DNA of 64,000 bases from Profftia tarda (GTDB taxonomy: Bacteria; Pseudomonadota; Gammaproteobacteria; Enterobacterales; Enterobacteriaceae), in NCBI RefSeq assembly GCF_904848675.1, contig NZ_LR890047.1, positions 124,001 to 188,000 of the forward strand. The letters are read 5' to 3'. Shown here in pieces: positions 11,809 to 22,442 of this stretch. The position numbers and the translations under genes were made by a program. Position 1 is the stretch's first letter; every line of letters begins with the position of its first letter. The notes under the pieces were generated by a model. The model saw only the letters and a list, made by a program, of their open reading frames with translations, did no database searches and had not been told where the DNA came from.

Positions 11809-13527
11809 TTATCGCTTAAGTTGTGAGCTTAAAAAGTTTTCTATTGCGTTAATTTTAATCATTCTCTTATCTTTGCTGAGACGATGCTTGTATTCTATTT
11901 CATCGTTATCAAGGTGCTCGTTGCTAATAATGATGCTATGCGGTACACCTATTACATCCATATCTGCAAACATAACGCCAGGGCGCTCTTTGCGATCATC
12001 TATAATAACGTCAATTCCTTGGGAATCAAGCCTTTTGTAAAGCGACTCAGCTAAATTATTGACACGAAGATATTTATGCATATTTATTGGTATAATAGCG
12101 ACTTGGAATGGTGCAATATTACAAGGCCAGATAATACCGCGTTCGTCATGATTCTGCTCAATATAAGCAGCAACAAGACGACTAACACCTATTCCATAGC
12201 AGCCCATAGTTATAATTTGGTGATAATCATTTCGGCTCTGTACTGTAGCTTTTAGTGCTTTAGTGTATTTTGTGCCTAACTGAAATGTGTGCCCAACTTC
12301 TATACCTCTTTTAAATAATAAAGTTCCCTTACCATCCGGGCTTGGATCTCCTGCAACGACATAACGAATATCTGCCACTATTGGAAGAGGTAGATCCCGT
12401 ACCCAATTAATACCAAAATAGTGTTTACCATCGATATTAGCACCAGCAATAAAATCACTCATCATAGCAACGGTACGATCAATAATAATAGGTACTATCA
12501 TTTTGATAGGCCCTAAAAAGTTTGGTCCTGCATTGATCACTGTGCGAATCTCATTTTTGGTTGCAAAAGTTAGAGGACTTTTAATAATTGATAGTTTTTC
12601 AGCTTTTGTTTTTGCAATTTCGTGATCGCCACGCACTATCAGAGCAACTAGTTTATGGCTGCTTTTTTTGTTAGCATGAACTAATATAGTTTTAACGGTT
12701 TTCTCGACCGGTATATCAAACTGCTCACCCAGTTCTTTGAGAGTTCTTGTATTTGGGGTATTGATAATGCGTAACTCTTCAGTTGGGGAAAAGCGGTTAT
12801 TTATATGTGGAACAGACTCTGCTCGCTCAAGATTTGCTGCGTAGTTAGATCCGCTAGATAAAACAATGATATCTTCCCCGCTATTTGCGAGAACTTGGAA
12901 TTCATGAGAAATATTACCACCAATAGAACCGTTATCTGCTTGTACTGGACGGACATCTAAATGAATGCGTTGAAATATTTTATTATATGTATGAAACATC
13001 TGATCGTAGGTCTCTTGGAGAGATGCTTGTGAAGCATGGAACGAGTAAGCGTCTTTCATTATGAATTCTCGTGAACGCATAATACCAGAGCGTGGTCGAA
13101 GTTCATCACGGAATTTTGTTTGTATCTGAAAAAAGTTTAAAGGTAGCTGCTTGTATGAGTGAATCTCATGACGCACTATGTAAGTTATTACTTCTTCGTG
13201 AGTTGGTCCCAAGACAAATACGCGTTTGCCTCGATCGAGAAAGCGCAGTAGTTCTGGACCATACTGTTCCAAGCGACCACTTGCTTGCCATAGATCAGCT
13301 GGCTGAACTAAAGGCATTAAAACTTCTAGTGCGCCCGTGTTTTCCATTTCTTCACGTATGATATTTTCAATTTTTTTTAAAACACGTAGGCCAGTAGGCA
13401 TCCAAGTATATAGACCTGATGCTAGTTTGCGTATCATACCAGCACGTAACATCAGTTTATGGCTGATTGATTCGGCTTCGCATGGTGTCTCCTTCATAGT
13501 AGAGAGCACATATTTGCTTGTAAGCAT
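11809..13527 (-). CDS. proS: Prolyl-tRNA synthetase, bacterial type
   Basis: Charges tRNA-Pro. The open frame extends 14 codons upstream of the chosen start, but the Met beginning MLTSKYVLSTMKETP aligns with the E. coli start, gives exactly 572 aa, and is preceded by a GGAAAA purine stretch. Order of parts: class II core with motif 2 (FRDELRPRSGIMRSREFIMKDAYSFH), a complete INS editing insertion (about residues 220-410) that clears mis-charged alanine, motif 3 region (MGCYGIGVSRLVAA) and the C-terminal anticodon-binding domain (DDRKERPGVMFADMD). It stands alone; trmO and rcsF, near proS in E. coli, are not seen. Confidence 0.97.
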   Translation of the reverse strand: MLTSKYVLSTMKETPCEAESISHKLMLRAGMIRKLASGLYTWMPTGLRVLKKIENIIREEMENTGALEVLMPLVQPADLWQASGRLEQYGPELLRFLDRGKRVFVLGPTHEEVITYIVRHEIHSYKQLPLNFFQIQTKFRDELRPRSGIMRSREFIMKDAYSFHASQASLQETYDQMFHTYNKIFQRIHLDVRPVQADNGSIGGNISHEFQVLANSGEDIIVLSSGSNYAANLERAESVPHINNRFSPTEELRIINTPNTRTLKELGEQFDIPVEKTVKTILVHANKKSSHKLVALIVRGDHEIAKTKAEKLSIIKSPLTFATKNEIRTVINAGPNFLGPIKMIVPIIIDRTVAMMSDFIAGANIDGKHYFGINWVRDLPLPIVADIRYVVAGDPSPDGKGTLLFKRGIEVGHTFQLGTKYTKALKATVQSRNDYHQIITMGCYGIGVSRLVAAYIEQNHDERGIIWPCNIAPFQVAIIPINMHKYLRVNNLAESLYKRLDSQGIDVIIDDRKERPGVMFADMDVIGVPHSIIISNEHLDNDEIEYKHRLSKDKRMIKINAIENFLSSQLKR

Positions 13528-14753
13528 TTGTATTTTTCCATGATAACACAATTTTGTTAAGACTATCATTGTACATGAAGCCGCTAAATAAAGAAAAATA
13601 GATTAGTCGCTATTCATAATTAGCAAATCTTAATAATTCGCAAATAAATCTTATAATATAAAGATTTGCAGATTTTATTGCATCCCATGCTTACATGTTA
13701 TATTTATTTTATAAAATATAATTTCTTTAAAAATAAAGATATTTTTTAGTACCACGATAAATAAAGGAGATTATCTTAATAGAAATAATAGTGTGAATCC
13801 TTACTTAATTTAAGTATTATGCAGTCTTATTTTAGATGATTTTTCTATTAATCAGGTTAGTAGTTTTTAAATTTATTGATGAATAGTAAAGTCTGGCTTA
13901 TTCTTATCATCTCTCTAAACTAGTAAGTAAGTTTAAATAATTAATTATATGTAATGAATCATAATTTTGGGTATGAACTGTTTCCAAGCCTGATAAGTCT
14001 GATCAGTTTATTAGTGTAGAAAAAATTTTTTTAGACATTTGAGAAATTGCATTATCAGAAAATAAGAAATTATTAGAAGTAGATGTTTGTAAGGAATGTA
14101 AGGATTTAAAATGCTATATGATATTAATTTCTAATGCATGCATATTTAGATAAAATTTAGTATCCATTTAACACCTATGGAATAGGTATTTATAATTAAT
14201 TTTCTAGGTTTTGGGTTAATATTTTACATGATAAAAAGTATGCGGATGTTAATTAAGGCTTTTATGCCCAGAAAAAATCTTAGATATATCTGATATTAGA
14301 CGTTATATACAGGAATTAAAGTATAAATAAGTAATTATTTTTCAGACAAAATATCGTCTTACTTGCAGTCTATCTTTTTTAATTGAGACATTTTATAATT
14401 ACTATTACATTTAAGAAATTCTTAAATTACTCAATAATTTATTGAGAATATTGGCTTGGTGATCCTACTATTTTAGTATCTAGTATAACCTTAAAGATGC
14501 AACTTAATTTTAAGTGATCAATATCTCATAGAAATCAAATTACTAGTGATTATGATAAAAAATCATATTTTGTAGCCCAAAATTATTAATATAACACTGT
14601 GTATAGCAAAACATTATATCTTATTCAAGTATGCTTTTAAGATGTAAGAGTTAAGAAAATATTATGTTAATGGATGACGTTTTTCCTAGATACTTTGACA
14701 TCAATCATTTTTTAGCCGATTTATTATTAAGTATATAAAATTAATTAATATTT
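13528..14753. other. Gene-free spacer between proS and dsbC
   Basis: A+T-rich and multiply stopped; I see no gene or clear fossil. In E. coli recJ follows dsbC, so a lost recJ would belong here, but no RecJ-like residues are recognisable in the part just behind dsbC. Confidence 0.6.
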
Positions 14754-15458
14754 TTATTTTGCATTATCATCTTCTAGTATTGCTAACATCTCGGTGGGTC
14801 TACGATAACCAGGAATAACAGTTCCATTATTTAGTATTATAGCCGGTGTGCCCTGTACTCCAAATTGCACTCCTAGCTCGTAGTGTTTCTTAATGTTAAT
14901 ATTACAGGTTACCGGATTTATTCTATTGCCACTTTGGGCTTTATGAGGAGTTCTCCTACAATCTTTTATACACCATATTGACTGTATATCTTTTTCTGTC
15001 TGAGAACTTAATCCCTCACGCGGAAAAGCTAGATAACGCACAGTAATTCCTAGATCGTTGTATTTTTTTATCTGTGAATGCAACTTACGACAATATTTGC
15101 AATTGATATCCATAAATACAGTAATGATATATTTTTCTTGCGAAGCCTTGTATATAAGCATTTCAGGTACGAGCTGCTGCAAGCGGTTAATTACTAACAT
15201 TTGGTTAGTTACATTAATCGGCACCTTATTGCTTAAATCATATATTGGTCCTTGCATAATATATTTACCATCTCTAGTAATATACATTATACCTTTTTCT
15301 GTGAACACTGTTTGCAATTCTGCTATCGGAGATGACTGTGTTTCTGCTTGTTGTACACCTATTGCTTTAAGTGATCTTTGAATTTTTCTATCATTTGCTT
15401 GCGCAGTATTAGCTACTAGAGCTGCTAGCAGCCCTAGATACATTAAGTAGTGCTGCAT
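14754..15458 (-). CDS. dsbC: Periplasmic thiol:disulfide isomerase DsbC
   Basis: Periplasmic isomerase that reshuffles wrong disulfides; it normally works as a dimer kept reduced by DsbD. I start it at the Met of MQHYLMYLGLL, which has AAGGA seven nt upstream and begins directly with a signal peptide (hydrophobic core, cleavage probably after TAQA). The open frame begins eight codons earlier. The dimerisation domain (about residues 20-75) is followed by a thioredoxin fold with active site CKYC (E. coli CGYC). A second cysteine pair (WCIKDC ... VTC) corresponds to the structural disulfide, with one extra Cys. The cis-Pro loop GTPAI is present. Length is 234 aa, close to E. coli. Confidence 0.95.
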   Translation of the reverse strand: MQHYLMYLGLLAALVANTAQANDRKIQRSLKAIGVQQAETQSSPIAELQTVFTEKGIMYITRDGKYIMQGPIYDLSNKVPINVTNQMLVINRLQQLVPEMLIYKASQEKYIITVFMDINCKYCRKLHSQIKKYNDLGITVRYLAFPREGLSSQTEKDIQSIWCIKDCRRTPHKAQSGNRINPVTCNINIKKHYELGVQFGVQGTPAIILNNGTVIPGYRRPTEMLAILEDDNAK

Positions 15459-16333
15459 TACATTTTCCTTATAACTCTCCATATTTTTAGGTGCTATGGA
15501 TTATGTATGGATATAATTTATTCAGTTATTAAAGTTGCGAGATTTAATCATTTGATTGTGATATAGATAATTGTACTGCTATATCTCTCCGTTCATATAA
15601 AAATTAGTCCATGTTTGAGCAGATATCCAGCGAAATATCATGCACTTTTAATAAATTAACTTTATAAGGAATAGCTCATACTTATAGCAGGATTTATTTA
15701 TTTTAACGTATACTAAAATTTAGTAATATTTTTAAGGAAATTCCGTTGAAATAGTGCATTCTATAGTTTATAGCTTAGGTGAGCATAGAGATGATTACTA
15801 CATATAATAATTAATATATTACAACAGACTCCTAACTAATAATCCTGACGTATGAGATAATAGAATATCTTATTCTCAAGATAATTTTGTTATGATAGAT
15901 TTTAATCTATATACATTCTGTGTATAACCTTGATATATAAATTTAATAAAATTCAGATATCTTATTGCTATTATAACTATAATTTTTCATCTTATTTCTT
16001 GTTATTATCCGGATAATATATCCTATATAAAAAATACCTATACGGTATAAAGAAAAATTTATAGGGTTTGAAGATCTAGTGATAAATTAAATTGAGCGGG
16101 AAAATGGGGTTGGGATAAATAGTAAATTTGCTGCTTTAAAATCCCCTCATGTTTAGCATCAATATTATAGATTGTAAATGATAAGATAGTTAAGTGACAA
16201 CTTTGATAATATTAAGTTCTTTCGTGAATATATACTAATACTTTTATAGATAAGATGTATAGTACTATCAGTATAATATTATAAAGATGAATTTATCCTA
16301 ACATGATTAATATACTATAAAAGATGAAGAATT
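15459..16333. other. Gene-free spacer upstream of mutM
   Basis: A+T-rich with no recognised gene. In E. coli rpmB and rpmG precede mutM; I see no rpmB, and only a possible tail of rpmG at the right edge, listed separately. Confidence 0.6.
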
Positions 16334-16396
16334 ATGCCTAATAAGAAGCCAGTCCTCACCAAGGAGTACGTGATGGATCAAGCAAAATTAATTTAA
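16334..16396 (+). pseudogene. rpmG: Possible 3' remnant of rpmG (ribosomal protein L33)
   Basis: A 20-codon frame directly in front of mutM, clearly richer in G+C than its surroundings, ending in PVLTKEYVMDQAKLI and a stop. In E. coli, rpmG is the gene immediately upstream of mutM and L33 ends PVVRQHVIYKEAKIK. The two tails align without gaps to the stop codon, with P, V, A and K identical and several conservative changes. The rest of L33 is not visible upstream. Position plus similarity make a fossil plausible, but the match is short and could be chance. Confidence 0.28.
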
Positions 16397-16411
16397 TGTT
16401 TAGGGTATAAA

Positions 16412-17227
16412 ATGCCAGAATTACCAGAAGTAGAAACTATTTGTCGTGGAATTACACCCTTTTTAGTTGGTAATGTCATTGAATATTTGATAGTTCGTCA
16501 ATTCAAGCTGCGGTGGCCAGTCTCTGATGAGTTAGTTATAATAAGAGAGAAATTAGTGCTGAGCGTAAGGCGATGCGCTAAGTATCTTTTAATTGAATTA
16601 ACAGATGGATGGATCATTGTCCATTTTGGTATGTCTGGCAGCATACGTATTTTGCCATTTCAAAAATCTGCTCAGAAGCATGATCATATTGATGTGATCT
16701 TGTCTAACGGTACTGTGCTGCGCTATACAGATCCTCGCCGCTTTGGAGCTTGGATTTGGTGTAAAGAACTAAATTCATTAAAGATAATTGCTGCTCTAGG
16801 ACCTGATCCTCTTACTGATCAGTTTGATGGTGACTATATATTTCGTAAGTCTCGTAACAAGAAGACTCTTATTAAGTCTTGGCTGATGGATCATAAAGTT
16901 GTTGTTGGAATAGGTAATATCTATGCTAGTGAGTCGTTATTTACCGCTCGTATCAGCCCAATTAGAGCAGTTGGATTGCTGACTGAAGCAGATGCAGAAT
17001 TGTTGGTTATATCAATTAAATCTGTACTAATGCGTTCAATTGAGCTCGGAGGCACAACTCTAAGAAATTTCTCTCAGGTAGATGGCAAGCCAGGATCTTT
17101 CGTAAAAGAACTACAAGTATATGGCCGAGCAGGAAAAAATTGTCTTGTGTGTGGTCAAAAAATATTAAGCCGGAAGCAGGGTCATCAGCGTACGACATTT
17201 TTTTGCCCTGTTTGCCAGAAATATTAG
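16412..17227 (+). CDS. mutM: Formamidopyrimidine-DNA glycosylase (Fpg/MutM)
   Basis: Base-excision repair enzyme that removes 8-oxoguanine and FaPy lesions and then cuts the strand. At 271 aa it is close to the 269 aa of E. coli. The catalytic N-terminus is intact: after Met removal, Pro2-Glu3 of MPELPEVET provide the nucleophile and acid. Also present are the conserved Lys of CAKYLL, Met of HFGMSG, Arg of DPRRFG, the helix-two-turn-helix NIYASE, and the C-terminal zinc finger (CLVC ... CPVC) with its DNA-contacting Arg in HQRTTF. Keeping a repair gene that many small symbionts lose suggests moderate rather than extreme reduction. A short frame that may be an rpmG tail lies 15 nt upstream. 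Confidence 0.97.
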   Translation: MPELPEVETICRGITPFLVGNVIEYLIVRQFKLRWPVSDELVIIREKLVLSVRRCAKYLLIELTDGWIIVHFGMSGSIRILPFQKSAQKHDHIDVILSNGTVLRYTDPRRFGAWIWCKELNSLKIIAALGPDPLTDQFDGDYIFRKSRNKKTLIKSWLMDHKVVVGIGNIYASESLFTARISPIRAVGLLTEADAELLVISIKSVLMRSIELGGTTLRNFSQVDGKPGSFVKELQVYGRAGKNCLVCGQKILSRKQGHQRTTFFCPVCQKY

Positions 17228-17867
17228 CTATAATATTTCTAGTTCTGAAAATAAAATCAATATCCGTTTATCATGCAAGTCCATATCTGCGCTTTTAAAA
17301 ACGATTGAATAATAAAAGAGCATAATTTCATTTAAAAGCTGTAAATGTTTTTATGAATTATAATAATATTATTAAATATTTTCTTTTACATAACATGGCA
17401 AGTGATAGCACTTGCCAGTATAATTTATCATGTCTTAATTAAATTAAGATATTTCTGTATATCAGGTATCTTGTTGACATTTCTTTTAATTTTATAAGAT
17501 CTTTCTTTCTCATAAGAACGCAATCTGAGATTTCTAAAATTAATAGATAAGCGAAAGTTTTAACAAAATAATCAGCAGCATATAATTAATAAGCAAATAA
17601 ATAGTTTTTGATTTTTAATATTTTGCAAATGGGCTATTTGAAGAATTTAGCATATTATTTGTATAATTTATCTTAGTTGCATTTATAGAGATTTAAAAAA
17701 CTACAAAAGAATATATAAAGCTAAGTTTTTATATTTCCCTGTTTAACACTATGTTAAGGTTATTTAGTTGTCTACTTAATTATTTTTGGGTGTATTTTTA
17801 CAGATATCTATTTTGGGGCAAGTATTGCACTTATTTTTTAACTGCGCTCTATTAATACGAAAACTTA
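17228..17867. other. Spacer between mutM and gyrA with one strong hairpin
   Basis: Convergent intergenic region between mutM (plus) and gyrA (minus). No gene is seen; coaD, which lies near mutM in E. coli, is absent. The only clear structure is the 9-bp perfect hairpin at 17396-17417. Confidence 0.7.
17396..17417. terminator. Perfect 9-bp hairpin between convergent mutM and gyrA
   Basis: TGGCAAGTG, loop ATAG, then CACTTGCCA: a perfect stem with unusually high G+C for this spacer. It lies between two convergent genes, the usual place for a shared terminator, but there is no clean T-run on either side and it is 170 nt behind mutM. A relic or Rho-dependent stop is possible. Confidence 0.5.
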
Positions 17868-20405
17868 TTAATCTTCTTCAGGGTCTGCAATTCGCTGAAG
17901 ACCAACGAGGTGTTCGTTAGCTGCAGTACGTATAAGCGTCACACCCTGAGTATTACGGCCAACTAAGCTTACCTCGGAAACACGTGTACGCACTAGTGTA
18001 CCAGCATCGGTGATCATCATTATTTGATCGCAGGTATCAACTTGGACTGCACCAATTACATGGCCGTTACGTTCGTTGACTTTAATAGATATTACCCCTT
18101 TGGTTGCACGTGACTTAGTTGGGTATTCTTCTATTATCGTACGTTTTCCATAGCCGTTTTTTGTAACAGTGAGAATGTTTGTGTCATTGCATGGTATAAT
18201 CAGGGATACCACTCTATCCTGAGCATTTAGTTGTATTCCACGAATGCCCCTTGCCGTGCGTCCCATAGAACGTACCTGGCTTTCAGGGAAGCGAATAACT
18301 TTGCCTGCCGCAGAGAATAACATGACTTCATTATAGCCATCGGTTAGATCTACGCCAATAAGCTCATCTCCGTCGTTTAGTTTAACTGCAATAATTCCAG
18401 TGCTGCGTGGGCGACTGAGATTGATCAGTGAAATTTTTTTTACAATACCCTGCGCGGTGGCCATGAAGACATTCTGGCCCTCTTTATATGATCTAATAGG
18501 CAGAATTGCTGTGATGCGTTCACTGAATTCTAGCGGTAGTAGATTGATGATTGGCCTACCACGTGCAGTACTGCTTGCTTCAGGTAACTGATAGACTTTA
18601 ATCCAGTAGAGACGACCACGACTAGAGAAACATAGAATAGTATCATGTGTGTGAGTTACCAGTAGTCGATCAATAAAATCTTCTTCTTTAATGCGTGCAG
18701 CTGATTTACCTTTGCCACCGCGGCGCTGTGCATGGTAGTCAGTAAGGGGCTGATATTTGATATATCCCTGATGTGACAAGGTCACAACAACGTCTTCTTT
18801 GGAAATCAAATCTTCTATCTTTATATCAGCAGTATTTTCAGTAATTCTTGTACGGCGCGCATCTCCAAACTGGTTTCGAACTGCAACTAATTCTTCTCTT
18901 ATAACTTCCATGAGTCGAGCAGGTTTTTGTACAATTAAGTTTAAGGCAGTAATTTGTTCTGATAGAACTTTGTATTCATTGAGTAGTTTTGAATGTTCAA
19001 GGGCATTTAATTTCTGTAAACGTAGATCTAGAATAGCTTGGGCTTGTTTTTGAGTTAAGTAGTAATGATTATTAAGAATGCCGCATTTTACCCCTGGCAA
19101 CTCTCGATAATTTGCTTGATCATCTGTACGGCACAACATAGATTGCACTATACCCAATCTCCAGGCACCTGCAACTAGTTGTGCCTTAGCTTCGACAGCG
19201 TTTGGTGCATGACGAATAAGCTGAATAATAGGCTCAATATTAGATAGTGCAATGGCTAGACCTTCTAAAATATGCACGCGTTCTCGAGCATTACGCATCT
19301 CAAATATTGTGCGTCTTGTAACTATTTCACGACGGTGACGAATAAAAGATTGCAGCAAATCCTTCAGAGTAAGCAGCTTAGGTTGGCCATGATGTAGAGC
19401 TACCATGTTTATACCAAACGTTATTTGCATTTGTGTTAATGTATACAACTGGTTTAGCACTACTTCACCAACGGCGTCTCGTTTTATTTCAATTACAATA
19501 CGCATACCTTCTTTGTCAGATTCATCCCGCAGAGCAGTAATTCCTTCAAGACGTTTTTCTTTGACTAATTCAGCAATTTTTTCTATCAGGCGAGCTTTAT
19601 TGACCTGATAAGGAATTTGATGCACGATGATCGTTTCGCGCCCTGACTTTTTATTTGTTTCTACCTCTGCTTTAGCACGTATATAAATCTTGCCACGTCC
19701 AGTGCGGTAAGCTTCTTCAATGCCAGATCTACCATTAATAATTGCTGCAGTTGGGAAGTCTGGACCGGGAATATACTGTATTAATCCCTCAATAGAAATA
19801 TTTTCATTCTCAATAATGGCTATGCAGCCATTTATTACTTCATTGAGGTTGTGCGGAGGAATATTAGTAGCCATTCCCACAGCAATACCGGAAGAACCGT
19901 TTACCAGTATATTTGGAATTTTAGTTGGTAATACTGTCGGTATGTTTTCAGTGCCGTCGTAGTTAGGCACGAAGTCTACTGTCTCTTTTCCAAGATCTGC
20001 TAAAAGTTCATGCGCAATCTTGGACATACGAATTTCTGTATAACGCATTGCCGCTGCTGAGTCACCATCTACAGAACCAAAGTTGCCTTGTCCATCTATT
20101 AACATGTAACGCATTGAAAATGTCTGAGCCATGCGAACGATAGTATCGTATACCGCACTATCACCATGTGGGTGATATTTACCGATGACGTCACCAACTA
20201 TGCGGGCTGATTTTTTATATGATTTATTCCAATCGTTACCTAGTATATTCATCGCGAATAATACACGACGGTGCACTGGTTTTAGTCCATCACGAACATC
20301 TGGTAGCGCACGTCCTATGATAACAGACATGGCATAATCTAGATATGAAGTTTTTAACTCTTCTTCAATATTTATTTGTGTAATATTTGTAGCAAGATTG
20401 TTCAT
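17868..20405 (-). CDS. gyrA: DNA gyrase subunit A
   Basis: Breakage-reunion subunit of gyrase, which introduces negative supercoils together with GyrB. It is 845 aa (875 in E. coli). The N-terminal domain carries the catalytic Tyr in AAMRYTEIR. The quinolone-determining region is wild type (Ser and Asp in KYHPHGDSAVYDTIV). The GyrA box QRRGGKG, needed for DNA wrapping, opens the C-terminal beta-pinwheel. The shortening is mainly the loss of the acidic tail: the protein stops at RIADPEED where E. coli has a long Asp/Glu-rich extension that tunes supercoiling. Divergent from ubiG as in E. coli, but now 1.3 kb apart. AGAGGG lies upstream of the start. Confidence 0.98.
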   Translation of the reverse strand: MNNLATNITQINIEEELKTSYLDYAMSVIIGRALPDVRDGLKPVHRRVLFAMNILGNDWNKSYKKSARIVGDVIGKYHPHGDSAVYDTIVRMAQTFSMRYMLIDGQGNFGSVDGDSAAAMRYTEIRMSKIAHELLADLGKETVDFVPNYDGTENIPTVLPTKIPNILVNGSSGIAVGMATNIPPHNLNEVINGCIAIIENENISIEGLIQYIPGPDFPTAAIINGRSGIEEAYRTGRGKIYIRAKAEVETNKKSGRETIIVHQIPYQVNKARLIEKIAELVKEKRLEGITALRDESDKEGMRIVIEIKRDAVGEVVLNQLYTLTQMQITFGINMVALHHGQPKLLTLKDLLQSFIRHRREIVTRRTIFEMRNARERVHILEGLAIALSNIEPIIQLIRHAPNAVEAKAQLVAGAWRLGIVQSMLCRTDDQANYRELPGVKCGILNNHYYLTQKQAQAILDLRLQKLNALEHSKLLNEYKVLSEQITALNLIVQKPARLMEVIREELVAVRNQFGDARRTRITENTADIKIEDLISKEDVVVTLSHQGYIKYQPLTDYHAQRRGGKGKSAARIKEEDFIDRLLVTHTHDTILCFSSRGRLYWIKVYQLPEASSTARGRPIINLLPLEFSERITAILPIRSYKEGQNVFMATAQGIVKKISLINLSRPRSTGIIAVKLNDGDELIGVDLTDGYNEVMLFSAAGKVIRFPESQVRSMGRTARGIRGIQLNAQDRVVSLIIPCNDTNILTVTKNGYGKRTIIEEYPTKSRATKGVISIKVNERNGHVIGAVQVDTCDQIMMITDAGTLVRTRVSEVSLVGRNTQGVTLIRTAANEHLVGLQRIADPEED

Positions 20406-21731
20406 GGAGCTATTTTCCCTCTACGAACTTTTAATAACAAGCATCCTGCCTCTGTTACAACAGAGGCACTCTTTCTAGTATATCTATAACATCAATAAAC
20501 ATACTATATTATAGAAGTACATACATAATGAGCAATCTTATCATAAATATTAATTTATTACGAGATGTTGTGTCCTAAAATAATTGATAGAATTAATACA
20601 TATAATATATTATAGAATATACTTAATCTGAATGAAGTATTTTAGGTAAGAGTTATAAATAAAATTTTAATAAATAATATAAAGCTAGCGCACTACTAAT
20701 AATAGATTAAAATTTTACAGACATTTATCTCTCATAGAGATGTGGACGCATTCCACTAGAAACCAATGATGGTATGAAGTAACCAGATAATGAATTTATA
20801 TCTGATCAAGTGGCTTATTGTCTCTTATATTAAATATATTAATTATCCTATAATTAGCAATCCTGAATATTTATTAAGAGTGAATTTTAATTTTGTATTA
20901 TCCTTATATATTTAGTTCTATATTTTAAAATTATAGTAATAGTATCTTTAAGCTATCTGGAATACTAATGTGATCATGAAGATTTAGCTACTCATAGAAA
21001 TATGAGTAAATTAAGATTAACAATCCATTAGAAATGATTGATCATCTTATGATCATTTAATATCCTTAAAATTTTTATGATAGTCTTTCCTCAGTTCTGA
21101 CAAATGAGAAATATAATATATCTTATTCATTCTTGTTAAAAGGCATCCTGATTTATTTAATAATATTAATATTACTTTGTTGTTTAAAAATCATGGTAAA
21201 ATAAATTTTACTTAGCTAAGAATTAAAATTAACTCAAGAATTAAGAATAAGAAAGAGCTATTTTCATTACTTTAATATGATTTTATAGCATAATATTTTA
21301 AAAATATAATTGCCTTCACATATAGTAAGTAATACTTATTAATAACAATATTTCGTTAGAAAAGCCCAATTTCATGAACTAATAATAACTTGCTTAATAT
21401 CTAAATAGTTGATCACTGTATATATCAAGATTGACTACGCTATGATTATTTATACCTTAAAATATCATTTGTATTATAGAAATATGTCTTTTGTATTATA
21501 ATCCAATGTAATGTCTATAGACATATGATTCTTGCAAGGTTAGTAGGTGTAAGATAAATCCTGCATATAGTACATACTAAATGATATTTAATGACATATT
21601 AATCACATAATAGCAGGTGATAGAAGTATTTTAATTACTGCGTAATTAATTATCACAATTATATTTTATTGAAAAATATTTCAAATTAGTCATGAATTCA
21701 GCTGGTAATAATCTGAAAGAGGAGCTTGATA
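20406..21731. other. Expanded gyrA-ubiG divergent spacer
   Basis: No gene recognised. It contains the 8-bp hairpin in the gyrA leader and, around 20728-20755, two adjacent small stem-loops (ATCTCT-cat-AGAGAT and GTGGA-cgcat-TCCAC). These may be a relic of a structured RNA, but I cannot name one. The remainder is A+T-rich and multiply stopped. Confidence 0.6.
20448..20467 (-). promoter_or_regulatory. Hairpin in the gyrA 5' leader
   Basis: Perfect 8-bp stem GCCTCTGT / ACAGAGGC with a 4-nt loop, about 45 nt upstream of the gyrA start codon. Half of the stem bases are G or C, in contrast to the surrounding sequence, which suggests retention by selection. On the plus strand it is followed by a pyrimidine-rich ACTCTTTCT, so it could instead be an old plus-strand terminator. 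Confidence 0.5.
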
Positions 21732-22442
21732 TTGTCTGGAAAAAATGTAGATCCAGAGGAGATGGCTAAGTTTAAAGATATGGCTTCACGTTGGTGGGAC
21801 TTGGAAGGTGATTGTCGAGCATTACACCGCATTAATCCTTTACGTTTAACCTATATTCAGGATCGTTCTGAGGGAATTTTTGGTAAGAAGATCCTTGACG
21901 TTGGTGTTGGGGGTGGCATATTAGCTGAAAGTATGGCACTTGAAGGTGCTGACGTGACAGGTTTAGATATGTGTGAGGAGCCATTGCGAGTTGCATATTT
22001 GCACTCTCTGGAAACTGGTGTCAAAGTGAATTACCTTCAATCCACTGTTGAACAGCATGCAAAAGAAACAGAACATCTTTACGATGTAGTAACTTGTATG
22101 GAAATGTTGGAGCATGTCCCTGATCCACGTTCTATTGTGTTGGCGTGCGCTAAACTAGTTAAGCCAAGTGGACACGTATTTTTTTCAACCATTAATCGCA
22201 AAAAATTTTCCTGGCTTCTTGTTGTTCTTGGCGGGGAATATATACTCAAATTGGTGCCAAAAGGTACTCATAATATCAAAAAATTGATACGTCCTTCTGA
22301 ATTGATAAACTGGATTGATGAGACTTCATTGCGTGAATGCAATGTCATTGGCGTGTGCTACAATCCATTTACTGATCATTTTCAATTGGGGTTAAATTTA
22401 GATGTAAATTACATGATGCATACGGTTAGGCATGTGACCTAA
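21732..22442 (+). CDS. ubiG: Ubiquinone biosynthesis O-methyltransferase
   Basis: SAM-dependent enzyme carrying out both O-methylations of ubiquinone synthesis. About 236 aa against 240 in E. coli. No ATG fits. I choose TTG at 21732 because a strong AGGAG (21720-21724) lies 7 nt upstream and the next residues (SGKNVDPEEMAKF) align with the family N-terminus; the other in-frame TTG at 21726 is only 1 nt from that site. The SAM-binding loop reads DVGVGGGILAE, where E. coli has Cys in place of the second Val. CMEMLEHVPDP and VNYMMHT are typical. It implies that aerobic respiration with ubiquinone is kept. Divergent neighbour gyrA is conserved. Confidence 0.95.
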   Translation: MSGKNVDPEEMAKFKDMASRWWDLEGDCRALHRINPLRLTYIQDRSEGIFGKKILDVGVGGGILAESMALEGADVTGLDMCEEPLRVAYLHSLETGVKVNYLQSTVEQHAKETEHLYDVVTCMEMLEHVPDPRSIVLACAKLVKPSGHVFFSTINRKKFSWLLVVLGGEYILKLVPKGTHNIKKLIRPSELINWIDETSLRECNVIGVCYNPFTDHFQLGLNLDVNYMMHTVRHVT

